Shown here piece by piece: positions 33,740 to 43,316 of a stretch of 64,000 nucleotides of DNA. Below the pieces are notes generated by a model. That model made no database searches and had not been told where the DNA came from. It was given only the letters and a program-made list of their open reading frames with translations. The translations under genes and the position numbers were made by a program. Origin of the DNA: Pseudomonas sp. SST3 (GTDB lineage: Bacteria > Pseudomonadota > Gammaproteobacteria > Pseudomonadales > Pseudomonadaceae); assembly GCF_003325755.1 (NCBI RefSeq), contig NZ_QORI02000001.1:248001-312000 (forward strand), in the 5' to 3' direction. Every line of letters begins with the position of its first letter. Position 1 is the first letter of the stretch.

Positions 33740-35815
33740 ATGAGCGAGCTGGCGGCGGTCCCGGTCACCGCACTCAAGGGCGTTGGCGCGGCACTGGCCG
33801 AAAAGCTCGCCAAGGTCGGCCTGGAAACCCTGCAGGACCTGCTGTTCCATTTGCCCCTGCGCTATCAGGATCGCACCCGCATCGTGCCGATCGGTGCGCT
33901 ACGGCCGGGCCAGGATGCGGTGGTCGAAGGCACGGTGACCGGTGCCGATGTGGTCATGGGTCGACGCCGCAGCCTGCTGGTGCGCCTGCACGATGGCAGC
34001 GGCAGCCTCAGCCTGCGTTTCTATCATTTCAGCCAGGCACAGAAGGAAGGCCTCAAGCGCGGCACCCAGCTGCGCTGCTACGGAGAGGCCAGGCCCGGCG
34101 CCTCGGGGCTGGAAATCTATCATCCGGAATACCGCGCGCTCAGTGACAGCGAAACGGTTGCCGTGGAGCAGACGCTCACCCCCATCTATCCAACCACCGA
34201 AGGCCTGACCCAGCAGCGGCTGCGGCAGCTCACCCAACAGGCGCTGGCCCGGCTCGGCCCGCACAGCCTGCCCGACTGGTTGCCCGACGAGCTCGCGCGT
34301 GACTATCGACTGGCGCCCCTGGACGAAGCCATCCGTTACCTGCACCGACCGCCGCCGGACGCCGATCTCGAAGAACTCGCCGAAGGCCGTCACTGGGCGC
34401 AGCATCGCCTGGCGTTCGAGGAGCTGCTGACCCATCAATTGTCGCTGCAACGGCTGCGCGAGAGCGTTCGAGCACAACATGCGCCACCGTTGCCACCGGC
34501 GCGCAGCCTGCCGCAGCGTTATCTGCATAACCTCGGCTTCCAGCCCACCGGCGCGCAGCAGCGGGTCGGCGCCGAAATCGCCTATGACCTCGCCCAGGAC
34601 GAGCCGATGCTGCGCCTGGTGCAAGGCGATGTCGGTGCTGGCAAAACCGTGGTCGCTGCGCTGGCCGCGCTGCAGGCGCTGGAAGCTGGTTATCAGGTGG
34701 CGCTGATGGCGCCGACCGAGATTCTCGCCGAGCAGCACTTCATCACCTTCTGCAAATGGCTCGAGCCGCTGGGCATCGAGGTCGCCTGGCTGGCCGGCAA
34801 GCTCAAAGGCAAGGCCCGCACCGCGGCACTGGAGCGCATCGCCGACGGCTGCCCGATGGTGGTCGGCACCCACGCGCTGTTCCAGGATGAGGTGCGATTC
34901 AAGCGTCTGGCATTGGTAATCATCGACGAGCAACACCGCTTCGGCGTGCAGCAGCGCCTGGCCCTGCGCCGTAAGGGCGTCGATGGCCGGTTGTGTCCGC
35001 ACCAGCTGATCATGACCGCCACGCCCATTCCGCGGACCCTGGCGATGAGCGCCTATGCCGATCTGGATACCTCGATCCTGGACGAGTTGCCGCCCGGCCG
35101 TACCCCGGTGAACACCGTGCTGGTGGCCGACAGCCGTCGTCCGGAAGTCATCGAGCGGGTGCGCTCGGCCTGCAATGAAGGACGCCAGGCCTATTGGGTT
35201 TGCACGCTGATCGAAGAGTCCGAGGAGCTCACCTGTCAGGCTGCCGAAACCACCTTCGAGGATTTATCAGCGGCGCTCGGCGGACTCAACGTCGGGTTGA
35301 TTCATGGCCGCATGAAGCCAACCGAAAAAGCCGCGGTGATGGCCGAGTTCAAGGAAGGCCGGCTGCAACTGTTGGTAGCGACCACGGTGATCGAAGTGGG
35401 CGTCGACGTGCCCAACGCCAGCTTGATGATCATCGAGAACCCCGAGCGCCTGGGCCTCGCTCAGCTGCACCAGCTGCGCGGGCGGGTCGGCCGGGGCAGC
35501 GCAGCCAGCCATTGCGTGTTGCTCTATCACCCGCCTCTTTCGCAGATCGGCCGCGAACGGCTGGGGATCATGCGCGAAACCTGCGATGGTTTCATCATCG
35601 CCGAGAAGGATCTGGAGCTACGTGGCCCCGGCGAAATGCTGGGCACCCGGCAGACCGGCCTGCTGCAATTCAAGGTCGCCGACCTGATGCGCGACGCCGA
35701 TCTGCTGCCTTCGGTGCGCGACGCGGCGCAGGCTCTGCTGGCGCGCTGGCCGCAACATGTCAGCCCGCTACTGGAGCGCTGGCTGCGTCACGGCCAGCAA
35801 TACGGGCAGGTTTGA
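33740..35815 (+). CDS. recG: ATP-dependent DNA helicase RecG
   Basis: Monomeric helicase, 691 aa, that reverses stalled replication forks and processes Holliday junctions. The N-terminal wedge domain includes an OB fold (RSLLVRLHDGSGSLSLRFYH). Helicase motifs: I GDVGAGKT at about 297, II DEQHRFG, III TATPIPRTLA, and C-terminal motif V-VI region VIEVGVDVPNAS and QLRGRVGRG. Full length. Encoded directly downstream of oxyR. Confidence 0.97.
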   Translation: MSELAAVPVTALKGVGAALAEKLAKVGLETLQDLLFHLPLRYQDRTRIVPIGALRPGQDAVVEGTVTGADVVMGRRRSLLVRLHDGSGSLSLRFYHFSQAQKEGLKRGTQLRCYGEARPGASGLEIYHPEYRALSDSETVAVEQTLTPIYPTTEGLTQQRLRQLTQQALARLGPHSLPDWLPDELARDYRLAPLDEAIRYLHRPPPDADLEELAEGRHWAQHRLAFEELLTHQLSLQRLRESVRAQHAPPLPPARSLPQRYLHNLGFQPTGAQQRVGAEIAYDLAQDEPMLRLVQGDVGAGKTVVAALAALQALEAGYQVALMAPTEILAEQHFITFCKWLEPLGIEVAWLAGKLKGKARTAALERIADGCPMVVGTHALFQDEVRFKRLALVIIDEQHRFGVQQRLALRRKGVDGRLCPHQLIMTATPIPRTLAMSAYADLDTSILDELPPGRTPVNTVLVADSRRPEVIERVRSACNEGRQAYWVCTLIEESEELTCQAAETTFEDLSAALGGLNVGLIHGRMKPTEKAAVMAEFKEGRLQLLVATTVIEVGVDVPNASLMIIENPERLGLAQLHQLRGRVGRGSAASHCVLLYHPPLSQIGRERLGIMRETCDGFIIAEKDLELRGPGEMLGTRQTGLLQFKVADLMRDADLLPSVRDAAQALLARWPQHVSPLLERWLRHGQQYGQV

Positions 35816-35889
35816 CGCTCGTCGGTAAAATCAAACCGCACTAAACCCAAGGCTATACTGCGCCAATCGGGAATAAACACGGATCTGTT

Positions 35890-37293
35890 ATGAATACGGC
35901 TGCCGCAAGCGACAACGACATCTCGCTACCGCCAATGATTGTCCAGTTGCTGGACAAACTGGCGTTGCCCTACCGCACCTGCGAAGACCGCTCGGATCTG
36001 GATCCGGCCCAGCGTGTGCAGGCCGTTCTGGTTGATGACGCCATCGGTGCGCTGCTGGTACTCCATCCCCGCGACCATCTGCTCGACCTGCCGCGCCTGG
36101 TCGAACTGACCGGGCGCCAGCTGGTAGCGGTCAAGCCCGAACGGCTGATGCGTATGCTGACCAAGCACGATCTCAAGGTGCTGCCCGGCCTGCCACCGCT
36201 GACCAGTTCGCCGTGTCTCTATGAAGAGCGCCTGTTGCAGCAACCGGAACTACTGGTCGAATCCGGTCAGCCCGGCATCCTCCTGGCGATGGCGAGCAAT
36301 GACTTCAAGACGCTGCTCAGCAAGGCCGGCGCCGGCCAGTTCGCTATTCCTCTGAGCGCCATCCGACCCAACCTCAACCGCCCCGAACACGACAGCGCCG
36401 AAATCACCCAGGCAGTGCAGAGCTTTACCGCTCGGCGCATCCAGAAACGTCTGGAAGAAACCATCGAGATTCCGCCGCTGGCCCAGACGGCGCAGAAGAT
36501 CATCAAGTTGCGCGTCAACCCGGACGCCACGGTGGACGACATTACCGGTGTCGTCGAAACCGACCCGGCGCTGGCCGCGCAAGTAGTCAGCTGGGCCGCC
36601 TCGCCGTACTACGCCGCACCAGGCAAAATCCGCTCGGTGGAAGATGCCATCGTGCGGGTGCTTGGTTTCGATCTGGTGATCAATCTGGCGCTGGGCCTGG
36701 CGCTGGGCAAGACGCTGAGCCTGCCCAAGGACCAGCCGCAGCAGGCGACGCCGTACTGGCAGCAGTCGATCTACACCGCGGCGGTGATCGAAGGCCTGAA
36801 CCGCGCCATTCCCCGTACTCAGCGCCCCGAGGCCGGACTCAGCTATCTGGCGGGCCTGCTGCACAACTTCGGCTATCTGGTGTTGGCGCACGTGTTCCCA
36901 CCACATTTTTCACTGATCTGCCGCCACCTGGAGGTCAATCCACACCTGAACCACAGCATCATCGAACAGCATCTGCTCGGTATTACCCGCGAGCAGATCG
37001 GCGCCTGGCTGATGCGCTATTGGGGGATGCCGGATGAGCTGTCCACAGCGCTGCGTTTCCAGCATGACCCGCACTACCAGGGCGAGCATGCCGCTCATGC
37101 CAATCTGGTCTGCCTCGCGATACGCCTGCTGCGCAACCGCGGCATCGGCTCCGGCCCCTACAGTGAGATTCCTCAGGAGCTGTTCGATCGCCTCGGGCTG
37201 AGCCGCGAGAAAGCCGACGATGTGGTCAACAAGGTGCTCGATGCCGAAGCGGCGCTACGTGCCTTGGCGATGCAGATTCAGCCGCCGCATTGA
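35890..37293 (+). CDS. YbaK-like/HDOD domain signalling protein
   Basis: 467-aa protein with two parts. Residues 1-150 resemble a YbaK/aminoacyl-tRNA deacylase-like domain (VQLLDKLALPYRTCED, QAVLVDDAIGALLVLHPRDH, ELTGRQLVAVKPERLMRML). Residues 190-420 form an HDOD domain (IPPLAQTAQKIIKLRVNPDA, VETDPALAAQVVSWAASPYY, LAGLLHNFGYLVLAHVFPPH), a non-catalytic relative of HD phosphohydrolases found in signalling proteins. This fusion is common in pseudomonads but its role is not established. It follows recG by 74 bp and converges on the type II secretion operon. Confidence 0.82.
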   Translation: MNTAAASDNDISLPPMIVQLLDKLALPYRTCEDRSDLDPAQRVQAVLVDDAIGALLVLHPRDHLLDLPRLVELTGRQLVAVKPERLMRMLTKHDLKVLPGLPPLTSSPCLYEERLLQQPELLVESGQPGILLAMASNDFKTLLSKAGAGQFAIPLSAIRPNLNRPEHDSAEITQAVQSFTARRIQKRLEETIEIPPLAQTAQKIIKLRVNPDATVDDITGVVETDPALAAQVVSWAASPYYAAPGKIRSVEDAIVRVLGFDLVINLALGLALGKTLSLPKDQPQQATPYWQQSIYTAAVIEGLNRAIPRTQRPEAGLSYLAGLLHNFGYLVLAHVFPPHFSLICRHLEVNPHLNHSIIEQHLLGITREQIGAWLMRYWGMPDELSTALRFQHDPHYQGEHAAHANLVCLAIRLLRNRGIGSGPYSEIPQELFDRLGLSREKADDVVNKVLDAEAALRALAMQIQPPH

Positions 37294-37342
37294 TCCGATA
37301 CAGCGCCGGTCGCCGCGCTGCTTCATGCCAACCCCGCGGGTG

Positions 37343-37855
37343 CTACGCGCTCGCGCGGAAGCTCACCCGAGCATCCACCAGCCCCTCACCGACCTGCGTG
37401 ATGCTGACCTCCGCCAGGCTAGCGCCTGCCGCCTGCAGCTCATCGAACCAGCGCAACAGCGTGGCGTAGGACGCGCCGGGCAAGCTCACCTGCACGCTGC
37501 CGTCATTGCCGATGTCGAAGCTTTCGATGGTCAGACCGCTCTGCTGTGCGCTCTGCGTCACCAGCCCCTGCAACTGCTCGGGTGCCAGCGATACCGGGTT
37601 GTTACGGGACATCTGCCGGGCCAGTTCGGTGTTCTGCTCCAGATAGGCATGCAGCTCGCGCTCCTGCTGAAAATAGGCCTGTGCATCACGCACGCGCTGC
37701 TGGGCCGGCTGCCAGAGCAGCACATAGAAAAGCACCACCAGCAGGAAGGCCCCTAGCAGGGTCAGTGACAGCCGCTCACGCGGCTGCAGGCGCTGCCAGC
37801 GCATCCACAACGGGGATTCCGCCAGGCGTACGCGCATTTGCTGTCTCAGATTCAT
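37343..37855 (-). CDS. gspM: Type II secretion system protein GspM
   Basis: Bitopic inner-membrane protein of 170 aa in the T2SS assembly platform. A membrane helix lies at about 29-48 (SLTLLGAFLLVVLFYVLLW), followed by a periplasmic coiled coil and ferredoxin-like domain (LTIESFDIGNDGSVQVSLPG). The start overlaps gspL by 4 bp. Last gene of the operon (XcpZ equivalent); gspN is absent. Confidence 0.87.
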   Translation of the reverse strand: MNLRQQMRVRLAESPLWMRWQRLQPRERLSLTLLGAFLLVVLFYVLLWQPAQQRVRDAQAYFQQERELHAYLEQNTELARQMSRNNPVSLAPEQLQGLVTQSAQQSGLTIESFDIGNDGSVQVSLPGASYATLLRWFDELQAAGASLAEVSITQVGEGLVDARVSFRASA

Positions 37856-38994
37856 CCTTGACCTCCTATCACGACGCGCGCGCTGACGGCATCGCCGTCC
37901 CGACTGGCAGAGCCCAGCTGAACACTTTCACCGGTCTCGCCCAGACGCTGACGCAGCTGTTCCAACGCTGCGAAATCGCTAGCGCGCACCTGCAGGGCCA
38001 GGTCGCCACGGGCCTGGTTGTAGTCCAGCTGACTGATCGACACGGGAAGCCCTTCGGCCATCGCCAGGGCCACCTCGTCCAGCAGCCGCATGAACCCGGC
38101 CGAGCCTCCTGCGCGCTGGCCAATGTGCTCGTCGAACTGTGCACGCAGGTTGACAATGCGCCGATCCTCGGGAAACAGCTCGCTGTAGAGGGCGCGGCTG
38201 GCGTCGGCATAGCGTTCGGCCTGACGCTCCAGAGACCACGCCTGGACCAGATTGAAGATCAACTGCACCGCCAGCACCAACACGAGCACCGCCAACGCCG
38301 GCTTCCACGGGCCTAGTCCGCTGCCGGCGGCCCGTACGGCGAAGTCGCCCTGGGCCAGATTCAGCGCAGCGGCACGCCCCGACGCGAGGAAGCGGTATGG
38401 ATCGTCCAGCCGCTGGTAATCATCCAGCGGCCTAGGGGCTTCTTCCAGCGTGCCATGGCCATGATGAGGCGCCGGGCATTGCGCGGCCAGGTGCGGCCAC
38501 TGGCTGCTGTCGAAGGCGAGCCGGGCTTCCGGGGCGCCGCCGAGCAACGCGCGCCCATCGATGAACAACAGCTGGGTACCGTCACGCGGCAGTAGATCGG
38601 CATCGACATGGATGGCAACGATGGTCAGCCCCAGCGCCTGCAGATCTTCCAACCAGTCCGCCAGCAGCTGTCGGCGAATGGCGATGACCCGTCGACGCCC
38701 GTCTTCCAGCGCATCGCCATGGGTCAGATGTAGATCATCGACGTTTTCGGCCAGCAGCTCTTCCACCGCATAGGCCATCGCCTGGTTGACCCAGCGCGCC
38801 TTGCGCGTCGGCAGGTTGACCGCGACTGAACTGCAGACCTCGGCCGGCAGTACCAGGGTGACCGCCGCCGGGGCCTGCTCGGCACACCTCGCCAGCGGCA
38901 TCCAGCCACCTTCGCCCTCGCCCGGCAACCAGTAGGCCTGGGTGTCGGCGTCGAGCCGGGGGCCGCAATCAGCAGGCAGAAACAGACAGTCCAT
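37852..38994 (-). CDS. gspL: Type II secretion system protein GspL
   Basis: 380-aa assembly-platform protein: a cytoplasmic actin-like domain at about 1-250 that recruits GspE (VNLPTRKARWVNQAMAYAVE, DLQALGLTIVAIHVDADLLP), one membrane helix near 240-260 (PALAVLVLVLAVQLIFNLV) and a periplasmic ferredoxin-like domain ending QLRQRLGETGESVQLGSAS. XcpY equivalent. It lies 3 bp from gspK and overlaps gspM. Confidence 0.88.
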   Translation of the reverse strand: MDCLFLPADCGPRLDADTQAYWLPGEGEGGWMPLARCAEQAPAAVTLVLPAEVCSSVAVNLPTRKARWVNQAMAYAVEELLAENVDDLHLTHGDALEDGRRRVIAIRRQLLADWLEDLQALGLTIVAIHVDADLLPRDGTQLLFIDGRALLGGAPEARLAFDSSQWPHLAAQCPAPHHGHGTLEEAPRPLDDYQRLDDPYRFLASGRAAALNLAQGDFAVRAAGSGLGPWKPALAVLVLVLAVQLIFNLVQAWSLERQAERYADASRALYSELFPEDRRIVNLRAQFDEHIGQRAGGSAGFMRLLDEVALAMAEGLPVSISQLDYNQARGDLALQVRASDFAALEQLRQRLGETGESVQLGSASRDGDAVSARVVIGGQG

Positions 38995-38997
38995 CAG

Positions 38998-39981
38998 CTA
39001 TCGCTCTCCATCGGTGGTTTGGCGCGGCAGCCGTGGCGGTTGCCCCAGGTTTCGCTGAAGGACACGGACTTCGCCGTCTTCCTCACGTCGCAACTGGCTC
39101 ACCAGAGCCAGTCGGCGATCAGCCAGACGCACCTCGCTGATGGCCTGGAAGAACTGACTCGTCACCGCCACGCTGGTGCCCTGTAATTGGACACCGCCAA
39201 GCGCGGGTTGCGCCATGAAAGCCGCAACATCGCGAAACCCGCCTGCCGGTCGCGCCTGCACCAGCGCTTGGGCGGCACTCAGGCTGAGGCTGTCGGCGAG
39301 ACTCGACAGCACCATGGCACTGGCCGTATTGACGTTCAACGGAGTGTCCGCCGGCAGCGCGGCGACAAAGGGCGCCAGGCGCTGGAAATCCTCGTCGCGC
39401 ATATCGAGCAGCAAGCGCAGCTCCGACAGATCCTCAAGACGCCGTCCCGCGGTGCGGTAGGGGGGATCGAGCAGCAGATAGGCATTGTCTTCGGCGCCAT
39501 GTTCGCCACTGGGCTGCTGGTCGCTGTCCAGCCAATCGAGCAGGCGCTCGGCATAAGGTTCGCTGATCTGCAGGCGCAGCAGCAGCCGCCGGAACTGCGC
39601 CAGCGCCGCGGCATTTGGCTGCTGCTGTTGGACCAGACTGTTGAGGTTGAAGCGCCCGGCCAGGTCTTCGATACGGATCTGCACCTGGCCCTGCCCCTCG
39701 TCGAGGTCATAGGCCGGCTGCGGCAGTGCCCAGGGTTCGAGCAGATGATCGACGGCGGGTTGGTCGGTGCCGTTACCGGACGTCTGCAGATCGCGGCGCA
39801 GCATCGACTGCGCCAGCGCTTCTCCACCCAGCGCGTAGTGCCAAGCCTGGCGTGCCTGCGCCTGGTTGGCGGTACCGCGAATCGACAGTTGCTGACGGGC
39901 AATCATGCCGGCACAGACGACCGTGACGATGGCCACCACCAGCAGCACGGTAATCAGCGCGACGCCGCGCTGGGCCCTCAT
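38998..39981 (-). CDS. gspK: Type II secretion minor pseudopilin GspK
   Basis: 327-aa large minor pseudopilin that caps the pseudopilus tip. A prepilin-type N-terminus (MRAQRGVALITVLLVVAIVT) has Gly-Val in place of Gly-Phe, as is usual for GspK, and lacks the Glu5 of other pseudopilins. The large globular domain carries LLDWLDSDQQPSGEHGAEDN (calcium-binding acidic loop) and NVNTASAMVLSSLA (helix-hairpin-like). XcpX equivalent. Start overlaps gspJ by 4 bp. Confidence 0.9.
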   Translation of the reverse strand: MRAQRGVALITVLLVVAIVTVVCAGMIARQQLSIRGTANQAQARQAWHYALGGEALAQSMLRRDLQTSGNGTDQPAVDHLLEPWALPQPAYDLDEGQGQVQIRIEDLAGRFNLNSLVQQQQPNAAALAQFRRLLLRLQISEPYAERLLDWLDSDQQPSGEHGAEDNAYLLLDPPYRTAGRRLEDLSELRLLLDMRDEDFQRLAPFVAALPADTPLNVNTASAMVLSSLADSLSLSAAQALVQARPAGGFRDVAAFMAQPALGGVQLQGTSVAVTSQFFQAISEVRLADRRLALVSQLRREEDGEVRVLQRNLGQPPRLPRQTTDGER

Positions 39982-40685
39982 TGCAGTTCATCCTCGGTCA
40001 CCGGCTCAGGAACGCCCTGCGAATCCGGTTGGATGAACTGCGGCGCCGGTGTCGGGCCATCCGGCAGACGCAGCAGCCGGGTGATGGTGCCGTAACGCTG
40101 ATGATCGAACGACACCTCGACGGCGACCGGCAACCGGCGCGCCTGCTCCTCCGGATCGCCCCGGCCGAACTCGAACGGCGGCCATTCTTCGTGCCAGCTG
40201 TTTTCCGCATCGAGATAACGCAGGCGCAGCTCGATAACGTCATCGAGTACCTGCTGCACCCGTGGCTCGCTGTCCAGATCCCGGTCCAGCACGATCCAGT
40301 AAAGCCGCTCCAGCGTGTCTCCGGCGAGGCGCCAGCGCACCCGCTGCAGGTTGGCCCGGCGCATCCCGGTGGGGTTGCGCCAGCCGCTGCGGGTCAGCTC
40401 CAACGCCGCACCGCCCTCGAAGCCGGCGAGCTGACCGACAAAGGCGTTCTGCTCATCACCGTAACCATCTCGCACCGGTCGCGGCACCGCTTGCATCAGG
40501 TCCCGTTCCAAGCGCCATACGGCGCGGCCGAGCTGGCGCAGCTGGGTTTCCTGGGCCCGCACCACTTCGTCGCTGCGCAGCACGGCCTCGAGCATGCGGT
40601 AGGTTGCCAGCCCCAGCAGCGCGAACAGGGCGATGGCGATCAGCAGCTCCAGCAAGGTAAAGCCGGCCACAACGCGACGCATCAC
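39978..40685 (-). CDS. gspJ: Type II secretion minor pseudopilin GspJ
   Basis: 235-aa minor pseudopilin with prepilin peptidase site G-FTLLELLIAIALFALLGL near the N-terminus. The C-terminal domain has the GspJ pattern RLERDLMQAVPRPVRD and ALELTRSGWRNP. XcpW equivalent; overlaps gspI and gspK by 4 bp each. Confidence 0.92.
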   Translation of the reverse strand: MMRRVVAGFTLLELLIAIALFALLGLATYRMLEAVLRSDEVVRAQETQLRQLGRAVWRLERDLMQAVPRPVRDGYGDEQNAFVGQLAGFEGGAALELTRSGWRNPTGMRRANLQRVRWRLAGDTLERLYWIVLDRDLDSEPRVQQVLDDVIELRLRYLDAENSWHEEWPPFEFGRGDPEEQARRLPVAVEVSFDHQRYGTITRLLRLPDGPTPAPQFIQPDSQGVPEPVTEDELQ

Positions 40686-41086
40686 GGGTCAACCCCGACG
40701 AAGCCGGTGAGGCTGGTCACGGCACGCTCTTCGATGGAGCCATCCTTGTCTCGGCGCGAATCGGCCGCTGCTACCCAGACCTGGATGCGCAACAGCCCAG
40801 GTGTTCCACTGGTTTCCACTTCGCTGAGCGTCTGCCACTGGCGACCACCGAACTCCAGCTTCAGGTCCTGGCGGCCAATGCTCGGTGCCGGCTGCTGCAA
40901 TTGCAGTTCGGTGAGGCGGTTGTCGGCGATCCAACCGGCCAGCGTCAATGCCTCCAACCGCCCGGCGTTGTTTACGCTGCGCCCGGCCGCAGTCAGCACC
41001 ACCGCGGCGACGATGGCGAAGATCGCCAATGCCACCAGTACTTCGAGCAAGGTGAATCCGCTTGAACGGGGCCGGTCGCGACTCAT
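40682..41086 (-). CDS. gspI: Type II secretion minor pseudopilin GspI
   Basis: 134-aa minor pseudopilin, start MSRDRPRSSG then FTLLEVLVALAIFAIVAAVV. The following LTLAGWIADNRLTELQLQ is the GspI signature. XcpV equivalent. Overlaps gspH by 4 bp at its start and gspJ by 4 bp at its end. Confidence 0.92.
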   Translation of the reverse strand: MSRDRPRSSGFTLLEVLVALAIFAIVAAVVLTAAGRSVNNAGRLEALTLAGWIADNRLTELQLQQPAPSIGRQDLKLEFGGRQWQTLSEVETSGTPGLLRIQVWVAAADSRRDKDGSIEERAVTSLTGFVGVDP

Positions 41087-41658
41087 CGGCGCGCTTCCTG
41101 CGGCTCTGCACGGGGCATGCTGAAGCCATCGCTGGAGACCACCCAGCCGGTGCCGCCCGGTCGTTCGTCGGAGAAGGTCAGGGTGAATGGTGAAAGCTCA
41201 CCGCTCGACAGGATCAACAGCTGTGGCTGAACGCGGGGCGCACGGCGGCGTTTGCGGTCATCGTCATCGGAAAGGCCGATGGGGTCGTCCTCGCGCTTGA
41301 CCGGCGCCACCAGCTTCAGTGGCGCGCCATCGAGCTCCAGCTCCAGCTGCATCCATTCCGGCGCTTGGTGCGCCTTCCCGTCTCCGGCATCGCGCCAGCG
41401 CGCATCGGCCTCGTCGTAGTGCATTACCCGGTAGCCGTCGCGGCTGACCAGCAGGCCGTATTCACGGCTGTCGAGTACGGCTTCATCGGCCATCAGGCTG
41501 ATCAGTGTCGCCAGTCGCTGCGCTTCGTCACGCACCTCACGAGACGAACTCGAGCTGCCCATCGAGAGCACCGCCAAGCCCACCAGACTGCCGAGGATTA
41601 CGATCACTACCAGCAGTTCGATCAGCGTGAAGCCGCCCTCCCGGCGCGCCCGAGGCAT
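41083..41658 (-). CDS. gspH: Type II secretion minor pseudopilin GspH
   Basis: 191-aa minor pseudopilin with REGG-FTLIELLVVIVILGSL prepilin site near the N-terminus. GspH-type features follow: RDEAQRLATLISLMADEAVL and SREYGLLVSRDGYRVMHYDE. XcpU equivalent. It lies 3 bp after gspG. Confidence 0.92.
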   Translation of the reverse strand: MPRARREGGFTLIELLVVIVILGSLVGLAVLSMGSSSSSREVRDEAQRLATLISLMADEAVLDSREYGLLVSRDGYRVMHYDEADARWRDAGDGKAHQAPEWMQLELELDGAPLKLVAPVKREDDPIGLSDDDDRKRRRAPRVQPQLLILSSGELSPFTLTFSDERPGGTGWVVSSDGFSMPRAEPQEARR

Positions 41659-41661
41659 CGA

Positions 41662-42096
41662 TCAGAGGTCCCAGTTACCGATATCCGCGTTCAGGTCGGA
41701 CCCGCCCTGCTTGCCATCGGCGCCATAGGAATACAGATCGAACTGGCCCTGGGTGCCCGGCGACAGATACTGGTACTCGTTGCCCCAAGGGTCCTTCGGC
41801 ACGCGCTTGAGATAGCCGTCGCGGTTCCAGTTCTTCGGCTGCGGGTTGCCACCGGGCTTTTCCACCAGCGCATCCAGGCCCTGCTGGGTGCTGGGGTAGG
41901 AATAGTTGTCCAGCTTGTACATGTCGAGGGCGGCGCTGATCGCCTTGATGTCCCCCTTGGCCACGGTCACCTTGGCCTGGTCTGGGCGGTTCATCACTTG
42001 CGGCACCACGAGCGCGGCGAGGATCCCGAGGATCACCACCACCACCATGATTTCGATGAGGGTAAAGCCCCTTTGCTTGCGTTCGTTCAAGGTCAT
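41662..42096 (-). CDS. gspG: Type II secretion major pseudopilin GspG
   Basis: 144-aa major pseudopilin that builds the periplasmic piston. The prepilin site is KQRG-FTLIEIMVVVVILGIL, with Glu5. Typical GspG stretches: ALDMYKLDNYSYPSTQQGLD, YLKRVPKDPWGNEYQYLSPG and FDLYSYGADGKQGG (calcium site). XcpT equivalent, 5 bp after gspF. Confidence 0.96.
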   Translation of the reverse strand: MTLNERKQRGFTLIEIMVVVVILGILAALVVPQVMNRPDQAKVTVAKGDIKAISAALDMYKLDNYSYPSTQQGLDALVEKPGGNPQPKNWNRDGYLKRVPKDPWGNEYQYLSPGTQGQFDLYSYGADGKQGGSDLNADIGNWDL

Positions 42097-42101
42097 GCTT
42101 A

Positions 42102-43316
42102 CTAGCCCACCAGTTGATTGAGAGAAAGAATCGGCAGCAGGATCGCCAGGACGATCACCAATACCACAGCCCCCATGAACACCAGCATGAAGGGCTCGAA
42201 AAGACCCACCAACAGCGAGATCTGCGCGGCCAGGTCGTTTTCCTGATTGCGCGCGGTGCGGGCGAGCATCTGGTCGAGCTCGCCGGACTTCTCGCCGCTG
42301 GCGATCATGTGCAGCATCATCGGTGGGAACTCACCGGTGGCGTCCAATGCGCGGGTCAAGCTGCCGCCTTCGCGCACCCGCTGCGCCGCCTCGATGACCT
42401 TGTCGCGAATGCGCAGGTTGGCGATCACCGCCGCGGCAATCCCCAGCGCATCCACCAACGGCACACCGCTGCGGGTAAGGATCGCCAGGGTCGAGGCGAA
42501 ACGCGCGGTGTTGGTCGCCCGCGCCAGCCGCCCTACCAGCGGAATACGCAGGATGAACGCATGCCAGCGACGCTTGATCTTGTCGTCACGCAGCGCCTGG
42601 CGCATGGCCAATGCAGCGGCGACGATGCCGATGAACATCAACCAGCCCCAGCGCTGTACCGCCTCGCTCACCGCAATGAGCCCGGTGGTCAGCGCTGGCA
42701 GTTGCTGGCCGGTGTTGACGAAGACCTTGACCACGTCCGGCACCACGTAGCCCAGCAGCAGCACCACGATGGCCAGCGACGCCACCAGCAGGATCACCGG
42801 ATACAGCAGCGCCAGCTGAATCTTCTGCCGCGACTGCTGGCGCTGATCGGTGTAGTCGGCCAGCTGATCGAGCACCAATCCGAGGTGGCCAGCATGCTCC
42901 CCGGCCGCGACGGTCGCGCGATACAACTCGGGAAAGGCGGACGGGTATTCGCGCAACGAGCCAGCCAGACTGTGGCCTTCCATCACGCGCGCCCGCACGG
43001 CCAGCAGCATCGATTTGATCTTCTGCGACGTCGATTGCGCCGCGGCGGCGCGCAGGGCTTCCTCGATGGGCAACGCGGCCTGCACCAACGTGGCGAGCTG
43101 GCGGGTCACCAATGCCAGATCCCGCGCCGACAGTCCGCGACCGAAGGCGAAGCCGCCGCCACCGCTGTCTTCCTTGGCCTTGGCCTGCTTGACCTCCAGC
43201 GGCGACCACTGCTTCTCGCGCAGCAGCTGACGCGCCTGCCGCGGGCTGTCAGCCTCGATCAGGCCCTTCTGCTCACGACCTCGGGGATCGAGGGCGATGT
43301 ATTCGAATGCCGCCAT
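42102..43316 (-). CDS. gspF: Type II secretion inner-membrane platform protein GspF
   Basis: 404-aa polytopic protein at the centre of the assembly platform. Two repeated T2SSF domains at about 70-195 and 273-395 (LATLVQAALPIEEALRAAAA; LAILTRSGVPLVDALGIAAA), three membrane segments, and the C-terminal LFEPFMLVFMGAVVLVIVLA. The N-terminus MAAFEYIALDPRGREQKG is typical. Its ATG overlaps the stop of a small upstream frame (TGATG). XcpS equivalent. Confidence 0.95.
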   Translation of the reverse strand: MAAFEYIALDPRGREQKGLIEADSPRQARQLLREKQWSPLEVKQAKAKEDSGGGGFAFGRGLSARDLALVTRQLATLVQAALPIEEALRAAAAQSTSQKIKSMLLAVRARVMEGHSLAGSLREYPSAFPELYRATVAAGEHAGHLGLVLDQLADYTDQRQQSRQKIQLALLYPVILLVASLAIVVLLLGYVVPDVVKVFVNTGQQLPALTTGLIAVSEAVQRWGWLMFIGIVAAALAMRQALRDDKIKRRWHAFILRIPLVGRLARATNTARFASTLAILTRSGVPLVDALGIAAAVIANLRIRDKVIEAAQRVREGGSLTRALDATGEFPPMMLHMIASGEKSGELDQMLARTARNQENDLAAQISLLVGLFEPFMLVFMGAVVLVIVLAILLPILSLNQLVG

